This document shows, piece after piece, positions 26,316 through 35,208 of a DNA stretch of 64,000 nucleotides. Source of the stretch: Tatumella ptyseos (lineage in GTDB: Bacteria > Pseudomonadota > Gammaproteobacteria > Enterobacterales > Enterobacteriaceae). Made by a program: the position numbers and the translations under genes. The stretch covers positions 434,001 through 498,000 of the forward strand of contig NZ_CP130649.1 of assembly GCF_030552895.1 (NCBI RefSeq). Reading direction: 5' to 3'. The stretch's first letter is position 1, and every line of letters starts with the position of its first letter. Under the pieces are notes generated by a model. That model saw only the letters and a list, made by a program, of their open reading frames with translations, did no database searches and was not told the origin of the DNA.

Positions 26316-27596
26316 ATGAGTCATTATGCGGTGATCGCACCGCCCTTCTACAGTCACCTTAATGCCCTTGAACAGCTCTCGCTGGCATTAATCGAGCAAG
26401 GCCACCGTATTACCTTTTTTCAGCAAGCCGATGTTCGCAGCCTAATCCGTTCACCAGCCATCGGTTTTTATACCTTGGGGGCGAAGACCCATCCGGCGGG
26501 AACGTTGCGTCATACCTTATCTTTGGCGGCGAAACCCTTAGGACCGTCGATGTTTGGTCTCATTGATGATATGGCAAAAAGTACTGCGCTATTTTGTCGT
26601 GAATTACCTGCAGCGTGCCGAGCGCTATCGATCGATGGGATCATTGTCGACCAGATGGAGCCAGGGGGCGCATTGGTGGCTAAAAAACTGGATCTTCCCT
26701 ACGTCTCTGTCGCCTGTGCACTCCCACTGAATCGTGAAGCCGGTTTACCTCTGGCGGTAATGCCATTTAGCTACCAGCAATCGGCGCAAGCGTATAAACG
26801 CTATGAAACCAGCGAGCGCATCTATGATTGGATGATGCGTAAACACGACGATGTTGTGGCGCACTATGCCCAAGATTTTGGGCTAAGGGAGATTACTCAG
26901 TTACATCACTGTTTCTCTCCCTTAGCGCAATTAAGCCAATTAGTACCAGAACTCGATTTTCCGCGCCATCAGCTACCTGAACATTTTCACTGTGTTGGCC
27001 CTCTGCGGGCGAGTGCTCGCACTACAAGCTTTACATCAGCCCCAACGCATCAGCGTTGTAAGGTTTATGCCTCGCTGGGGACCCTGCAAGGGCACCGCTA
27101 TTCCCTATTTAAAAAGCTGGTTTCCGCTTGCCAACACGCCGAGGCTGAGTTGTTGATCGCCCATTGTGGGGGATTAACGGCAGGGCAAAGTGCGGCGTTA
27201 GCTAAGAAGGATAATGTCGAGGTGGTGGACTTTACTGACCAGCCACAAGCTATTGCTGCTGCAGATATCACTATTACCCATGGCGGGATGAACACCGTTT
27301 TGGACAGCATTCAGCACTTAACTCCGTTATTGATCATGCCGCTGGCATTTGACCAACCCGGTGTCGCTGCGCGTGTCGTGCATCATGGAGTGGGGCAGAA
27401 GTTATCCCGTTTGGCGAGCAGTAAATCGTGGGGAGAACAATTGAGTCACTTAGGTGAGCAGCCAGGGATAAGGGCAAACCTTTTACGGCTACAGCGGGCC
27501 ATTGACCAAGCGGGTGGTAGTAGCCATGCCGCATCATTAGCGAGTCAAGCGCTACGCTTTGGGCAACCGGTTGTCGCTAGAGGTAAACATGGCTGA
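26316..27596 (+). CDS. crtX: Zeaxanthin glucosyltransferase
   Basis: A 426-residue GT1-family glycosyltransferase (P. ananatis CrtX is similar in length). The N-terminus SHYAVIAPPFYSHLNALEQLSLALIEQGHRITFFQQ is CrtX-like, and the C-terminal half carries the UDP-sugar motif region VVDFTDQPQAIAAADITITHGGMNTVLDSI...PLLIMPLAFDQPGVAARVVHHGVG. It adds glucose to zeaxanthin hydroxyls, producing zeaxanthin glucosides in the membrane. Start follows crtE by nine bases; its end overlaps crtY by eight bases. Confidence 0.93.
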   Translation: MSHYAVIAPPFYSHLNALEQLSLALIEQGHRITFFQQADVRSLIRSPAIGFYTLGAKTHPAGTLRHTLSLAAKPLGPSMFGLIDDMAKSTALFCRELPAACRALSIDGIIVDQMEPGGALVAKKLDLPYVSVACALPLNREAGLPLAVMPFSYQQSAQAYKRYETSERIYDWMMRKHDDVVAHYAQDFGLREITQLHHCFSPLAQLSQLVPELDFPRHQLPEHFHCVGPLRASARTTSFTSAPTHQRCKVYASLGTLQGHRYSLFKKLVSACQHAEAELLIAHCGGLTAGQSAALAKKDNVEVVDFTDQPQAIAAADITITHGGMNTVLDSIQHLTPLLIMPLAFDQPGVAARVVHHGVGQKLSRLASSKSWGEQLSHLGEQPGIRANLLRLQRAIDQAGGSSHAASLASQALRFGQPVVARGKHG

Positions 27597-28737
27597 TTAC
27601 GATCTTATTTTAGTGGGCGCAGGATTAGCCAATACACTCATCGCCCTCAGGCTTAAGGCCATCCAACCGCATCTTTCGTTACTGCTTATAGAAGCCGACG
27701 AGCAACCCTTAGGAAACCATACCTGGTCGTTCCATCGAGATGATTTAACCGAGAGCGAATTTGAGTGGATAGCGCCTTACATTAGTTACCAATGGTCAGG
27801 GTACGATGTTCGTTTTCCCAAACTGCATCGGACCCTTTCTGGTGGATATTACACCCTGACGTCCGAGCAACTTACCACGCACCTTAGCGAACAACTAGGC
27901 GAGAGCATCTTGACCGGAACAGGGGTCAATACGCTGAACGACGAGTCGGTCAAATTGGAGGACGGTCGAGAAATCTTTGCTCACGCTGTTATCGATGGTC
28001 GAGGATTTCGGCAAGACCTATCGATGGCGATTGGTGTCCAAGCATTTGTCGGTCAAGTCTGGCAGTTGGCTGCACCTCATGGACTTACACGCCCCATATT
28101 GATGGACGCAACGGTCGATCAACAGCATGGCTATCGCTTTGTTTATACCTTACCTCTGACAGAGGATCAGTTGTTGATCGAAGATACCCATTATATCGAT
28201 CACGCTGATCTCTCTTTAGCGCGTGGTCGCGACAATATCAGCGATTATGCCAACGCGCAGGGCTGGCAGCTGGCAACCCTACTACGTGAAGAACGCGGGA
28301 ATTTACCTATTACTTTAGCGGGGAAGTTTAAGCGATTTTGGGCGGGGCAACCCACCGCTGCCAGTGGCTTACGCGGAAATCTTTATCATGCTACCACTGG
28401 CTATTCACTGCCACACGCCGTAGCGTTAGCCGATGAAATAGCGAAAATGTCTTGTGTGACCAGCCCTTGTTTACGCTCGCTCACTTACCAATTTTCACAC
28501 CGTTCATGGCGAAAGCAGCGTTTCTTTCGCTTGTTAAACCGTATGCTTTTTCTTGCCGGTCCAGCGACACAACGCTGGGAAGTGATGCAGCGATTTTATC
28601 GTCTCAAGGCTCCACTGATTACGCGCTTTTATGCGGGAAGGCTCACCCCTTGGGATAAGCTTCGCCTAGTCAGTGGCAAACCCCCCGTGCCGGTCATCGC
28701 TGCGGTTAAAGCCATTATTACACCGCTTATTAAATGA
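27589..28737 (+). CDS. crtY: Lycopene beta-cyclase
   Basis: A 382-residue flavoprotein identical in length to P. ananatis CrtY. It opens with ADYDLILVGAGLANTLIALRL (dinucleotide-binding), and has GNHTWSFHRDDL near residue 45 and VIDGRGF at ~138, all CrtY signatures. ATG 27589 is preferred over an upstream in-frame start at 27559, because AGAGG precedes it and the glycine-rich motif must lie at the N-terminus. It cyclises both ends of lycopene to beta-carotene. Confidence 0.94.
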   Translation: MADYDLILVGAGLANTLIALRLKAIQPHLSLLLIEADEQPLGNHTWSFHRDDLTESEFEWIAPYISYQWSGYDVRFPKLHRTLSGGYYTLTSEQLTTHLSEQLGESILTGTGVNTLNDESVKLEDGREIFAHAVIDGRGFRQDLSMAIGVQAFVGQVWQLAAPHGLTRPILMDATVDQQHGYRFVYTLPLTEDQLLIEDTHYIDHADLSLARGRDNISDYANAQGWQLATLLREERGNLPITLAGKFKRFWAGQPTAASGLRGNLYHATTGYSLPHAVALADEIAKMSCVTSPCLRSLTYQFSHRSWRKQRFFRLLNRMLFLAGPATQRWEVMQRFYRLKAPLITRFYAGRLTPWDKLRLVSGKPPVPVIAAVKAIITPLIK

Positions 28738-28745
28738 GTCCTAGT

Positions 28746-30233
28746 ATGAAAAAAACTGTTGTTATCGGTGCCGGATTTGGTGGATTAGCGTTAGCCATTC
28801 GTCTTCAAGCTGCGGGTATCGCCACACTACTATTAGAGCAACGGGATAAACCGGGTGGTAGAGCATACGTCTATCAAGAACAGGGATTTACCTTTGATGC
28901 AGGACCGACGGTCATCACCGATCCTACGGCATTGTTTGAACTGTTTGACTTGGCAGGGAAAAGGATAGAGGACTATGTCGAACTCCTGCCAGTAAAGCCG
29001 TTTTATCGTCTTTGCTGGGAGAACGGTAAAGTCTTTGATTATGACAACGACCAAGCTGAATTGAACCGTCAGATCTTGGCTTTTAATCCTGCCGATGTAC
29101 AAGGCTATCAGCGGTTTCTTGCCTACTCACAAGCCGTCTTTAAAGAGGGCTATTTAAAATTAGGGACTGTCCCTTTCCTCTCTTTCAAAGAGATGTTACG
29201 TGCGGCGCCACAATTGGGGCGGCTACAAGCATGGCGAAGCGTGTACAGTAAAGTGGCGAGCTATATTCAAGATGAGCATTTACGCCAAGCCTTCTCCTTC
29301 CACTCGCTGCTGGTCGGGGGAAACCCCTTTGCCACATCATCGATTTACACTTTAATACATGCCTTAGAACGTGAGTGGGGCGTCTGGTTTCCCCGTGGGG
29401 GAACAGGGGCCTTAGTACAAGGCTTGGTGAAATTGTTCCAGGATCTGGGTGGGGAACTGCTGCTGAATGCAAAAGTGGACCGGATCGAGTGTGCCGATCA
29501 ACGTATTACGCAAGTCGCGTTAGAAGATGGTCGCGAGTTTAGCGTTGCGGCGATTGCCTCCAATGCCGATGTCGTACATACCTATCGACATTTGCTACGC
29601 GGACATTCTCCCTCGGAGGAGTATGCCGAAAAATTGGTTAAAAAGCGCATGAGTAACTCGTTATTTGTGCTCTACTTTGGACTCAACCACCACCATGATC
29701 AGCTCGCTCATCATACTGTTTGTTTTGGTCCCCGTTATCGGGAGCTGATCGATGAAATCTTCAACCACGATGGGCTGGCAGAGGACTTCTCACTCTATTT
29801 GCATGCCCCTTGTGTTACCGATCCTTCCCTTGCCCCAGAGGGCTGTGGCAGTTACTACGTCTTAGCGCCGGTTCCTCACCTTGGTACCGCGGCGCTGGAT
29901 TGGGAAGTAGAGGGACCAAAATTACGGGATAAGATTTTTGCTTACCTTGAAGAGCATTACATGCCCGGTCTGCGTAGCCAATTAGTGGTGCAGAGAATGT
30001 TTACACCGTTCGATTTTCGGGATCAGTTACAAGCGTGGCAGGGTTCGGCCTTCTCGATCGAACCGATCCTGACGCAAAGTGCGTGGTTCCGGCCACACAA
30101 TCGCGACAAAACTTTAGAGAATCTTTATCTTGTCGGCGCGGGCACGCATCCTGGAGCTGGCGTCCCTGGAGTACTTGGATCGGCTAAGGCAACGGCTGGC
30201 TTAATGATTGAGGATAACCATGGACAATCGTGA
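28746..30233 (+). CDS. crtI: Phytoene desaturase (lycopene-forming)
   Basis: A 495-residue FAD enzyme very close to P. ananatis CrtI across its length: KKTVVIGAGFGGLALAIRLQ at the start, FDAGPTVITDPTALFEL, YSKVASYIQDEHLRQAFSF, and the C-terminal signature NLYLVGAGTHPGAGVPGV. ATG 28746 gives the standard N-terminus; an in-frame ATG at 28734 overlaps the crtY stop and would add four residues. It introduces four double bonds into phytoene to give lycopene. It overlaps crtB by 14 bases. Confidence 0.95.
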   Translation: MKKTVVIGAGFGGLALAIRLQAAGIATLLLEQRDKPGGRAYVYQEQGFTFDAGPTVITDPTALFELFDLAGKRIEDYVELLPVKPFYRLCWENGKVFDYDNDQAELNRQILAFNPADVQGYQRFLAYSQAVFKEGYLKLGTVPFLSFKEMLRAAPQLGRLQAWRSVYSKVASYIQDEHLRQAFSFHSLLVGGNPFATSSIYTLIHALEREWGVWFPRGGTGALVQGLVKLFQDLGGELLLNAKVDRIECADQRITQVALEDGREFSVAAIASNADVVHTYRHLLRGHSPSEEYAEKLVKKRMSNSLFVLYFGLNHHHDQLAHHTVCFGPRYRELIDEIFNHDGLAEDFSLYLHAPCVTDPSLAPEGCGSYYVLAPVPHLGTAALDWEVEGPKLRDKIFAYLEEHYMPGLRSQLVVQRMFTPFDFRDQLQAWQGSAFSIEPILTQSAWFRPHNRDKTLENLYLVGAGTHPGAGVPGVLGSAKATAGLMIEDNHGQS

Positions 30234-31146
30234 TCTGGATAAACATGTTAAACAGACGATGGAAGTGGGATCGAAAAGCTTCGCTGCCGCCTCTACGCTA
30301 TTCGATCCGGCGACGCGACGGAGTGTACTGATGCTCTATGCGTGGTGTCGTTATTGCGACGATACTATCGACGATCAAGTCCTTGGTTTTAGTGCTACTC
30401 AGCCAGCGAGTACTACGGTTGCAGCACGCTTGGCCGATTTACGGACTCAGACGGCGAGTGCTTTCGCAGGGGAACCTCAATCTCTCCCCGCTTTTGCCGC
30501 CCTGCAGCAGGTGATCAACGAACATGGCTTAAGCCAACAATTTGCGTTCGACCATTTACAAGGTTATGCAATGGATGTCGATCAAACCCATTACGGCACC
30601 ATTCAACAGACCCTAACCTACTGTTATCACGTCGCGGGTGTTGTCGGACTAATGATGGCGCAAATCATGGGGGCACGGTCATCTGCTACGCTGGACAGTG
30701 CCTGCGATTTGGGGTTAGCGTTTCAGCTAACGAATATCGCGCGTGATGTGGTAGAGGATGCCGAGGCAGGTCGTTGCTATCTCCCCGAGCAGTGGTTAAT
30801 CGAGGAAGGCTTAAGCCTCGATAATTTCGCCGACCCTCATCACCGTCAAGCCTTGAGTCGTGTCGCGGCACGACTTGTCGATTATGCTGAACCTTATTAT
30901 CACTCGGCTTATCAAGGTCTGGCGGCACTACCGCTTCGTTCAGCTTGGGCGGTCGCCACGGCACGGCGTGTTTACCGTGCGATTGGCCGGCGGGTAAAGC
31001 AGGCGGGGGCGGGGGCATGGCAACAGCGAGTGTCGACCTCTAAGTGGGAAAAACTCCTGATGCTTGTCGCCGCCGCGGGGGATGTCGTTATCAGTCGTTT
31101 ACAGACGACGACTCAGCGTTCTGGCGCTTTATGGCAACGGCCCTAG
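30220..31146 (+). CDS. crtB: Phytoene synthase
   Basis: A 308-residue squalene/phytoene synthase family enzyme. The two aspartate-rich motifs are YCDDTIDD (~42-49) and DLGLAFQLTNIARDVVEDAEAGRCYLP (~166-192). ATG 30220 has AGGA seven bases upstream and matches the known N-terminus; an in-frame start at 30208 is not needed. It joins two GGPP into phytoene. Its last 56 bases overlap the 3' end of crtZ on the other strand. Confidence 0.95.
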   Translation: MDNRDLDKHVKQTMEVGSKSFAAASTLFDPATRRSVLMLYAWCRYCDDTIDDQVLGFSATQPASTTVAARLADLRTQTASAFAGEPQSLPAFAALQQVINEHGLSQQFAFDHLQGYAMDVDQTHYGTIQQTLTYCYHVAGVVGLMMAQIMGARSSATLDSACDLGLAFQLTNIARDVVEDAEAGRCYLPEQWLIEEGLSLDNFADPHHRQALSRVAARLVDYAEPYYHSAYQGLAALPLRSAWAVATARRVYRAIGRRVKQAGAGAWQQRVSTSKWEKLLMLVAAAGDVVISRLQTTTQRSGALWQRP

Positions 31147-31621
31147 CGCGTTGGCGCTTTTTATAGTCTTTAAGCTGAGCCTGAATTTTTTCTACCGGCG
31201 GGGCGTAGATAAAGCCAAAGGAGACACAGTCCTCTTTGCCTCTGACCGCATGGTGGAAATGGTGAGCAAGATAAAGGCGGCGTAGATAGCCTTTATGGGG
31301 AACATAACGAAAAGGCCAGCGCTGGTGGACTAATCCATCGTGCAGAATAAAGTAGATTACCCCATAAAGCGTCATCCCTGCACCGATCCACTGTAATGGC
31401 CAGATCCCATGGCTCCCTGCAAAGATCAAGGCAATAGCGATCCCAGCGAACACTACCGCATAGAGATCGTTGACCTCAAAGATCCCGTGGCGAGTTTCAT
31501 GATGAGATTGATGCCAGCCCCAGCCCCAACGATGCATCACATATTTGTGCATTGCGGTGGCAACGACTTCCATCACTAATACCATTATGATGACGATTAG
31601 TAGGTTAATAAACCAGGGCAT
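31091..31621 (-). CDS. crtZ: Beta-carotene hydroxylase
   Basis: A 176-residue membrane di-iron hydroxylase (P. ananatis CrtZ is 175). Its histidine clusters are HKYVMH, HQSHH, HDGLVHQ and HHFHHA, within four TM helices. It hydroxylates beta-carotene to zeaxanthin, the substrate of CrtX. It is convergent with crtB, overlapping it tail to tail, the same arrangement as in P. ananatis, and must have its own promoter to the right of 31621. Confidence 0.95.
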   Translation of the reverse strand: MPWFINLLIVIIMVLVMEVVATAMHKYVMHRWGWGWHQSHHETRHGIFEVNDLYAVVFAGIAIALIFAGSHGIWPLQWIGAGMTLYGVIYFILHDGLVHQRWPFRYVPHKGYLRRLYLAHHFHHAVRGKEDCVSFGFIYAPPVEKIQAQLKDYKKRQRARAVAIKRQNAESSSVND

Positions 31622-31814
31622 TAAGTTAATCCTTGTTAACAGATAATGATTGGGGTAATCGACTATCCGGCGTTATATTTCCAAGGGTTACCCAGAAGTC
31701 AGTCGTCAAAAAATAGCATAGTCAATAAATTGCCCCGTAGCGAGCAGTGCGTTGTCATATCAATTATTATCGAGTCAGGCCGCTACGGCGGCTTAAACCT
31801 AGCAAGGGGTGTTC

Positions 31815-32183
31815 ATGTATAGTCATGTAGTAGTCGGTGCTAAAGATATTGCCGTAGCACAGCGTTTTTATGACGCGATTTTTTCGCATATGCCACTCGA
31901 TGAGCAGGGCTTGGATAAATTGGAACGTCCTTTTTATCGGCAGGGTAAGCAGCGTTTTATTATTACGCTACCGATTAATGGCCAACCTGCCACTGCCGCC
32001 AACGGTGGTACCATCGGTTTTGAGTTAGAGAGCTGTGAGGCAGTGTATGCGTGGCATCAGGCGGGTATAGACCATGGTGGTAGCAGCGCAGAATCGGCAC
32101 CGCATATCCGTGAAGACGGTAAATGCGTGGCCTACTTACGCGACCCTACCGGAAATAAACTCTGCGCGTTTTATCAGTCGTAA
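31815..32183 (+). CDS. VOC-family (glyoxalase/bleomycin-resistance fold) protein
   Basis: A 122-residue protein of the vicinal-oxygen-chelate superfamily: YSHVVVGAKDIAVAQRFYDAIF at the N-terminus and GKCVAYLRDPTGNKLCAFY at the C-terminus, the paired beta-alpha-beta halves. ATG 31815 follows AAGGGG by five bases; a GTG at 31809 is less likely. The enzymatic role is unknown; YaeR-like or PhnB-like lyase/isomerase activities are possible. It is convergent with the DoxX gene, with a shared terminator. Confidence 0.8.
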   Translation: MYSHVVVGAKDIAVAQRFYDAIFSHMPLDEQGLDKLERPFYRQGKQRFIITLPINGQPATAANGGTIGFELESCEAVYAWHQAGIDHGGSSAESAPHIREDGKCVAYLRDPTGNKLCAFYQS

Positions 32184-32198
32184 GGGGTGTGTGTTAAA

Positions 32199-32222
32199 AT
32201 GCCCTTCTCTAAGGAAGGGCAT
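32199..32222. terminator. Bidirectional hairpin between convergent genes
   Basis: ATGCCCTTC and GAAGGGCAT form a perfect 9-bp stem with a 6-base loop, centred between the VOC and DoxX stops. It is flanked by A-rich sequence on both sides and can serve both directions. Confidence 0.75.
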
Positions 32223-32232
32223 AAACCATTAA

Positions 32233-32646
32233 CTACTTTCTATCGAGAGAGTAAGGCCCTGCACCCGTCACCGACAACAGTAATAGCCCACCAATAATAC
32301 TGATATTTTTGTAGAAATTAATTTCTGCGGCCATCTGTGCCGTACCACTCATTGACCAGAAAGGGTGGCCGATAATCGCCGTGGCTAAGGTATAGAGGGC
32401 CAGGATAAGTGCAATAGGTCGAGTAAAGAATCCCAATATAATCACCAATCCCGCGAAGAATTCGAGTACTACTGCCATTACCGCAGCCACTGTCGGCAAG
32501 GGAGTCCCCAATGCTTTCATATAGTCGACGGTGCCGCCGAAGTGAATCAATTTTTCATAGCCGAAGATGACAAATAATAACATCAGTAAAAAGCGGGCGA
32601 TAAGGAGCACACTTGGCTGCTGTTTAGTTAAAGTGAAATATTGCAT
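32233..32646 (-). CDS. DoxX-family membrane protein
   Basis: A 137-residue four-TM DoxX-family protein (LLIARFLLMLLFVIFGYEKLIHFGGTVDYM, then FAGLVIILGFFTRPIALILALYTLATAIIGH). ATG 32646 is chosen because GAGGA lies five bases upstream; upstream in-frame starts lack this. DoxX proteins are inner-membrane, sometimes quinone- or thiol-linked, of unclear role. It is divergent from a LysR gene, with a LysR-type operator between them, so it is probably that regulator's target. A decayed relative exists at 61799. Confidence 0.85.
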   Translation of the reverse strand: MQYFTLTKQQPSVLLIARFLLMLLFVIFGYEKLIHFGGTVDYMKALGTPLPTVAAVMAVVLEFFAGLVIILGFFTRPIALILALYTLATAIIGHPFWSMSGTAQMAAEINFYKNISIIGGLLLLSVTGAGPYSLDRK

Positions 32647-32698
32647 GGAATTCCTCATTATTAATATCGCAGTCATTGATGGAGCAAACTCTAGCGCT

Positions 32699-32721
32699 AG
32701 CTATAGATGGGATAAATAGCT
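32699..32721. promoter_or_regulatory. LysR-type operator (T-N11-A)
   Basis: AGCTAT, eleven bases, then ATAGCT: a perfect inverted repeat with the T-N11-A core recognised by LysR regulators. It is central to the 111-base gap between divergent doxX-like and lysR genes. Confidence 0.6.
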
Positions 32722-32757
32722 AAAATGAGTAAGATAATTTCATATTTGGGATAATGG

Positions 32758-33648
32758 ATGCGCGTCGATGCTAATGACCTACTCTTCTTTACGCGTATCG
32801 CGGAAGAAGGGAGCTTTACTAAAGCCGCTGACAGGCTTGATGTGCCGGCCTCCACGTTATCTCGGCGCATTGCCGCATTGGAGCAGCAGCTGGGAGAGCG
32901 ATTATTTATTCGTACTACCCGCAAAATGACCATTACTCCTTTCGGGCAAGCAATACTCAGACATACACAACAAATCGCCGTAGAGATTAGCGCAATCGAT
33001 GCCTTAATCGAACATCGTAATATCGTACCGAGTGGCAAATTGCGGATTTCCCTACCAGGGGATTTCACCCAAGCGATAATTAGCCAATTTTTGGCGGATT
33101 TTATTGCTGAATACCCACAGATCACCCTTGATATTGACGTGTCGCAGCGGCGGGTCGATTTAATCGCTGAAGGCTTTGATCTGGCGCTAAGGATTGGGAC
33201 CTTAGCGGACGATGCTTCGCTTGCCGCACGACTCATTGGGCATTTCGAATTAGGCCTCTATGCGGCACCGAGTTATTTACATCATGCCGCAACGATCCGC
33301 CAGCCTGAGGATTTACTCGCTCATCCTTTGCTCCGTCTTCACAGCGATACCTCACCGTTAAGCTTAATGAAAGGCCAGCAACAATGGCAGGGAGAATTGA
33401 TCACTAAAACCGTGGCAAACTCGCCCAACCTGTTGGTTAATCTTGCGCTGCGCGGTACGGGCATCACTCGAATTGCTGCCCATTCAGTGCAACCTTATGT
33501 TGAATCAGGAGAGTTGATTCGCGTGCTACCTGAGTGGCGGAGTAAAAAACGCTCAGTTTGGATAGTGTTCCCTGCGACGCGCTTAATGCCGTCAAGGACT
33601 CGTCTTTTTATTGATAGTCTGGTCAGGCGCTTTGAGCCGTTAAGTTGA
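32758..33648 (+). CDS. LysR-family transcriptional regulator
   Basis: A 296-residue LysR protein. The N-terminal helix-turn-helix is FFTRIAEEGSFTKAADRLDVPASTLSRRIAALEQQLGERLFIR. The effector domain has SGKLRISLPGDF and FDLALRIGTLADDASLAARLIG, like the DsdC/AaeR-type CrgA cluster. It probably represses or activates the divergent DoxX gene. A second, truncated copy of this gene lies at 35505, and the terminator hairpin that should follow it is cut here (left arm 33650-33656 only). Confidence 0.88.
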   Translation: MRVDANDLLFFTRIAEEGSFTKAADRLDVPASTLSRRIAALEQQLGERLFIRTTRKMTITPFGQAILRHTQQIAVEISAIDALIEHRNIVPSGKLRISLPGDFTQAIISQFLADFIAEYPQITLDIDVSQRRVDLIAEGFDLALRIGTLADDASLAARLIGHFELGLYAAPSYLHHAATIRQPEDLLAHPLLRLHSDTSPLSLMKGQQQWQGELITKTVANSPNLLVNLALRGTGITRIAAHSVQPYVESGELIRVLPEWRSKKRSVWIVFPATRLMPSRTRLFIDSLVRRFEPLS

Positions 33649-34204
33649 TGCCCCTCGTGGTAGATTGAATAATTGGCCTACACCTAAACTCATTTTATCC
33701 AAACTAAGTGAGCAAATACTGTAGTGATTCCATCGAACTTATCCGTCGGCGAATTTTGAGATTGGTCCGGGTATCTTGTCTGATAATGCCAAGCCTATAA
33801 CGGATGATGAAAGTGGAATGTATCTCGGCTATTCCGTCGACAGGCTCCTGGCTTATGGTGTATTTATGATATTGTAAGTATCATATTATTTAACTTGGTT
33901 CGCATCGATTATGAAAATATATCAGGTTAAATAGTGGAATGAATTTTTCTCTAAATTCTGAAGGTGATGGCTAAATAATAGCGGCGCACGAGTTCTTTTA
34001 TTTTTAGATTTGAACTTTCGTTATAAATGTCTTCAGCTAACTATGATCTTGTAGGCTAATACATTGAGAATAATGTAGATGATTACTATTGGTTACTGTT
34101 TTTTCTTATTCATATAGGCTAATAAATTTCATATTCTCTTAGGCTAATATCAAGTGATACCAAAATTTTTAAAAGATAACTATTACTTTAAGGTTGTAAT
34201 AATA
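33649..34204. other. AT-rich junction region with short repeats
   Basis: The first ~20 bases duplicate those before 35798; similarity then stops, marking the left edge of the insert. A 49-codon open stretch at 33728-33877 has coding-like character but no start site or family and may be a gene remnant. The ten-base word TAGGCTAATA occurs at 34052, 34115 and 34140, just before the muramidase gene, and could be binding sites. Confidence 0.45.
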
Positions 34205-34807
34205 ATGAAACCGCAAAAAGGATTGCTTACTTTTATGGCTGAAGGAAATAATACCCCTACGAGTCAATATTATTCAAGGAAACTGCATTGGCCGGGTATA
34301 TCCTCAAAATGTAGTATTTACCGTTCTGGTGTTACGCTAGGACGGGGATATGATATGAAATACAGGACGGTAGATGAAATAGTGAATGATTTAACCTATG
34401 CTGGCATACCTAACGAAAAAGCGAGAGCCATTGCAAAAGGTTCGAAAAAACACTCTTGTTCTGCGAGAGATTTCGTTATTGAAAATAGGAACAAAATTAC
34501 TGATATCACAGAAATCCAGCAGCTAAATTTATTTACACTAACCTATAGTCGATATGAAAAAGACTCAATTAGATTTTATAATAAATATAAAATAGCTACT
34601 TCTGCGCTCTGGGAGGTACTGAATCCGATTTTGAAGGATGTACTTGTTGATATGAAATACCAAGGGGTATTGAGTTTTGTAATGGTCCCTATCTTCGGCC
34701 TAAATAGTAAGGATAAGGTTATCGAGTTATTGAAAAATGATCGGGTCTCTACGTTATACGAAGCGTCTAGGGGAAGAATTTCATATATAGAGAGAAGTAT
34801 GCAATGA
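34205..34807 (+). CDS. Putative pesticin/T4-lysozyme-type muramidase (effector candidate)
   Basis: A 200-residue protein without signal peptide. Its N-terminus has GLLTFMAEGNN and then SGVTLGRGYDM, resembling the pesticin C-terminal/phage lysozyme fold, where Glu, Thr and Asp form the active site; here Glu13, Thr44 and Asp50 are candidates, with the Thr-Asp spacing of six seen in pesticin. The rest (AGIPNEKARAIAKG..., QQLNLFTLTYSRYE) fits the helical lobe. It would cleave peptidoglycan. ATG 34205 is preferred over GTG 34154. It is AT-rich compared with the neighbours and overlaps the next gene by ATGA. No secretion genes adjoin; a T6SS elsewhere is conceivable. Confidence 0.65.
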   Translation: MKPQKGLLTFMAEGNNTPTSQYYSRKLHWPGISSKCSIYRSGVTLGRGYDMKYRTVDEIVNDLTYAGIPNEKARAIAKGSKKHSCSARDFVIENRNKITDITEIQQLNLFTLTYSRYEKDSIRFYNKYKIATSALWEVLNPILKDVLVDMKYQGVLSFVMVPIFGLNSKDKVIELLKNDRVSTLYEASRGRISYIERSMQ

Positions 34808-35208
34808 TTTTTTCGAAAGCAATAGCGCTATTATTGATAACATTCTCTTTTATTGCTCACAGCCATGTAGAAAATTTTGATATCCTCTGTGAGGATATCA
34901 AACATAGTGATGATGTATCTATTTGTCTGATAGAAAGCGTAGAGGAAATAAAAAAAGAATACGATAAAAGCTTTGTCGAATACCAGTTTTCAATTGGAAG
35001 TGAAGGAGTAAAGCCCTACAATAAAAAAGAGATGGTTCAATTGGTTAAGAAAGCAAAACTAAATTGGCAGAAATACATTGCTGATGAGTGTTTTATTGAA
35101 TCATCTAAATTCGAAAGGAATTCTACTGGTTTTAATGATAGTTATAATATTTGCTTAATAAAAAATCATAAAAAAAGGATAGAGTATTATAAAAGTAACA
35201 GGTTTTAA
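34804..35208 (+). CDS. Secreted LprI-like lysozyme-inhibitor (candidate immunity protein)
   Basis: A 134-residue protein with a Sec signal peptide (MIFSKAIALLLITFSFIAHS), so it is periplasmic. The C-terminal half, KKAKLNWQKYIADECFIES...YNICLIKNHKKRIEYYK, fits the DUF1311/LprI pattern (Q/NW-Y-D-EC ... C ... R). Four cysteines are present in the mature part, as usual. LprI-type proteins inhibit lysozyme. Coupled by ATGA to the muramidase gene, it is the obvious candidate to neutralise that enzyme in the periplasm. The assignment is by pattern only. Confidence 0.65.
   Translation: MIFSKAIALLLITFSFIAHSHVENFDILCEDIKHSDDVSICLIESVEEIKKEYDKSFVEYQFSIGSEGVKPYNKKEMVQLVKKAKLNWQKYIADECFIESSKFERNSTGFNDSYNICLIKNHKKRIEYYKSNRF

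Noticed and set aside
32697..33236. 179-codon minus-strand frame opposite lysR
   Set aside because: It mirrors the lysR coding strand, lacks a ribosome site and shows no protein family.
34154..34204. GTG start extending the muramidase by 17 residues
   Set aside because: The extension is not lysozyme-like, and placing the catalytic Glu near residue 13 from ATG 34205 fits the T4-lysozyme layout.
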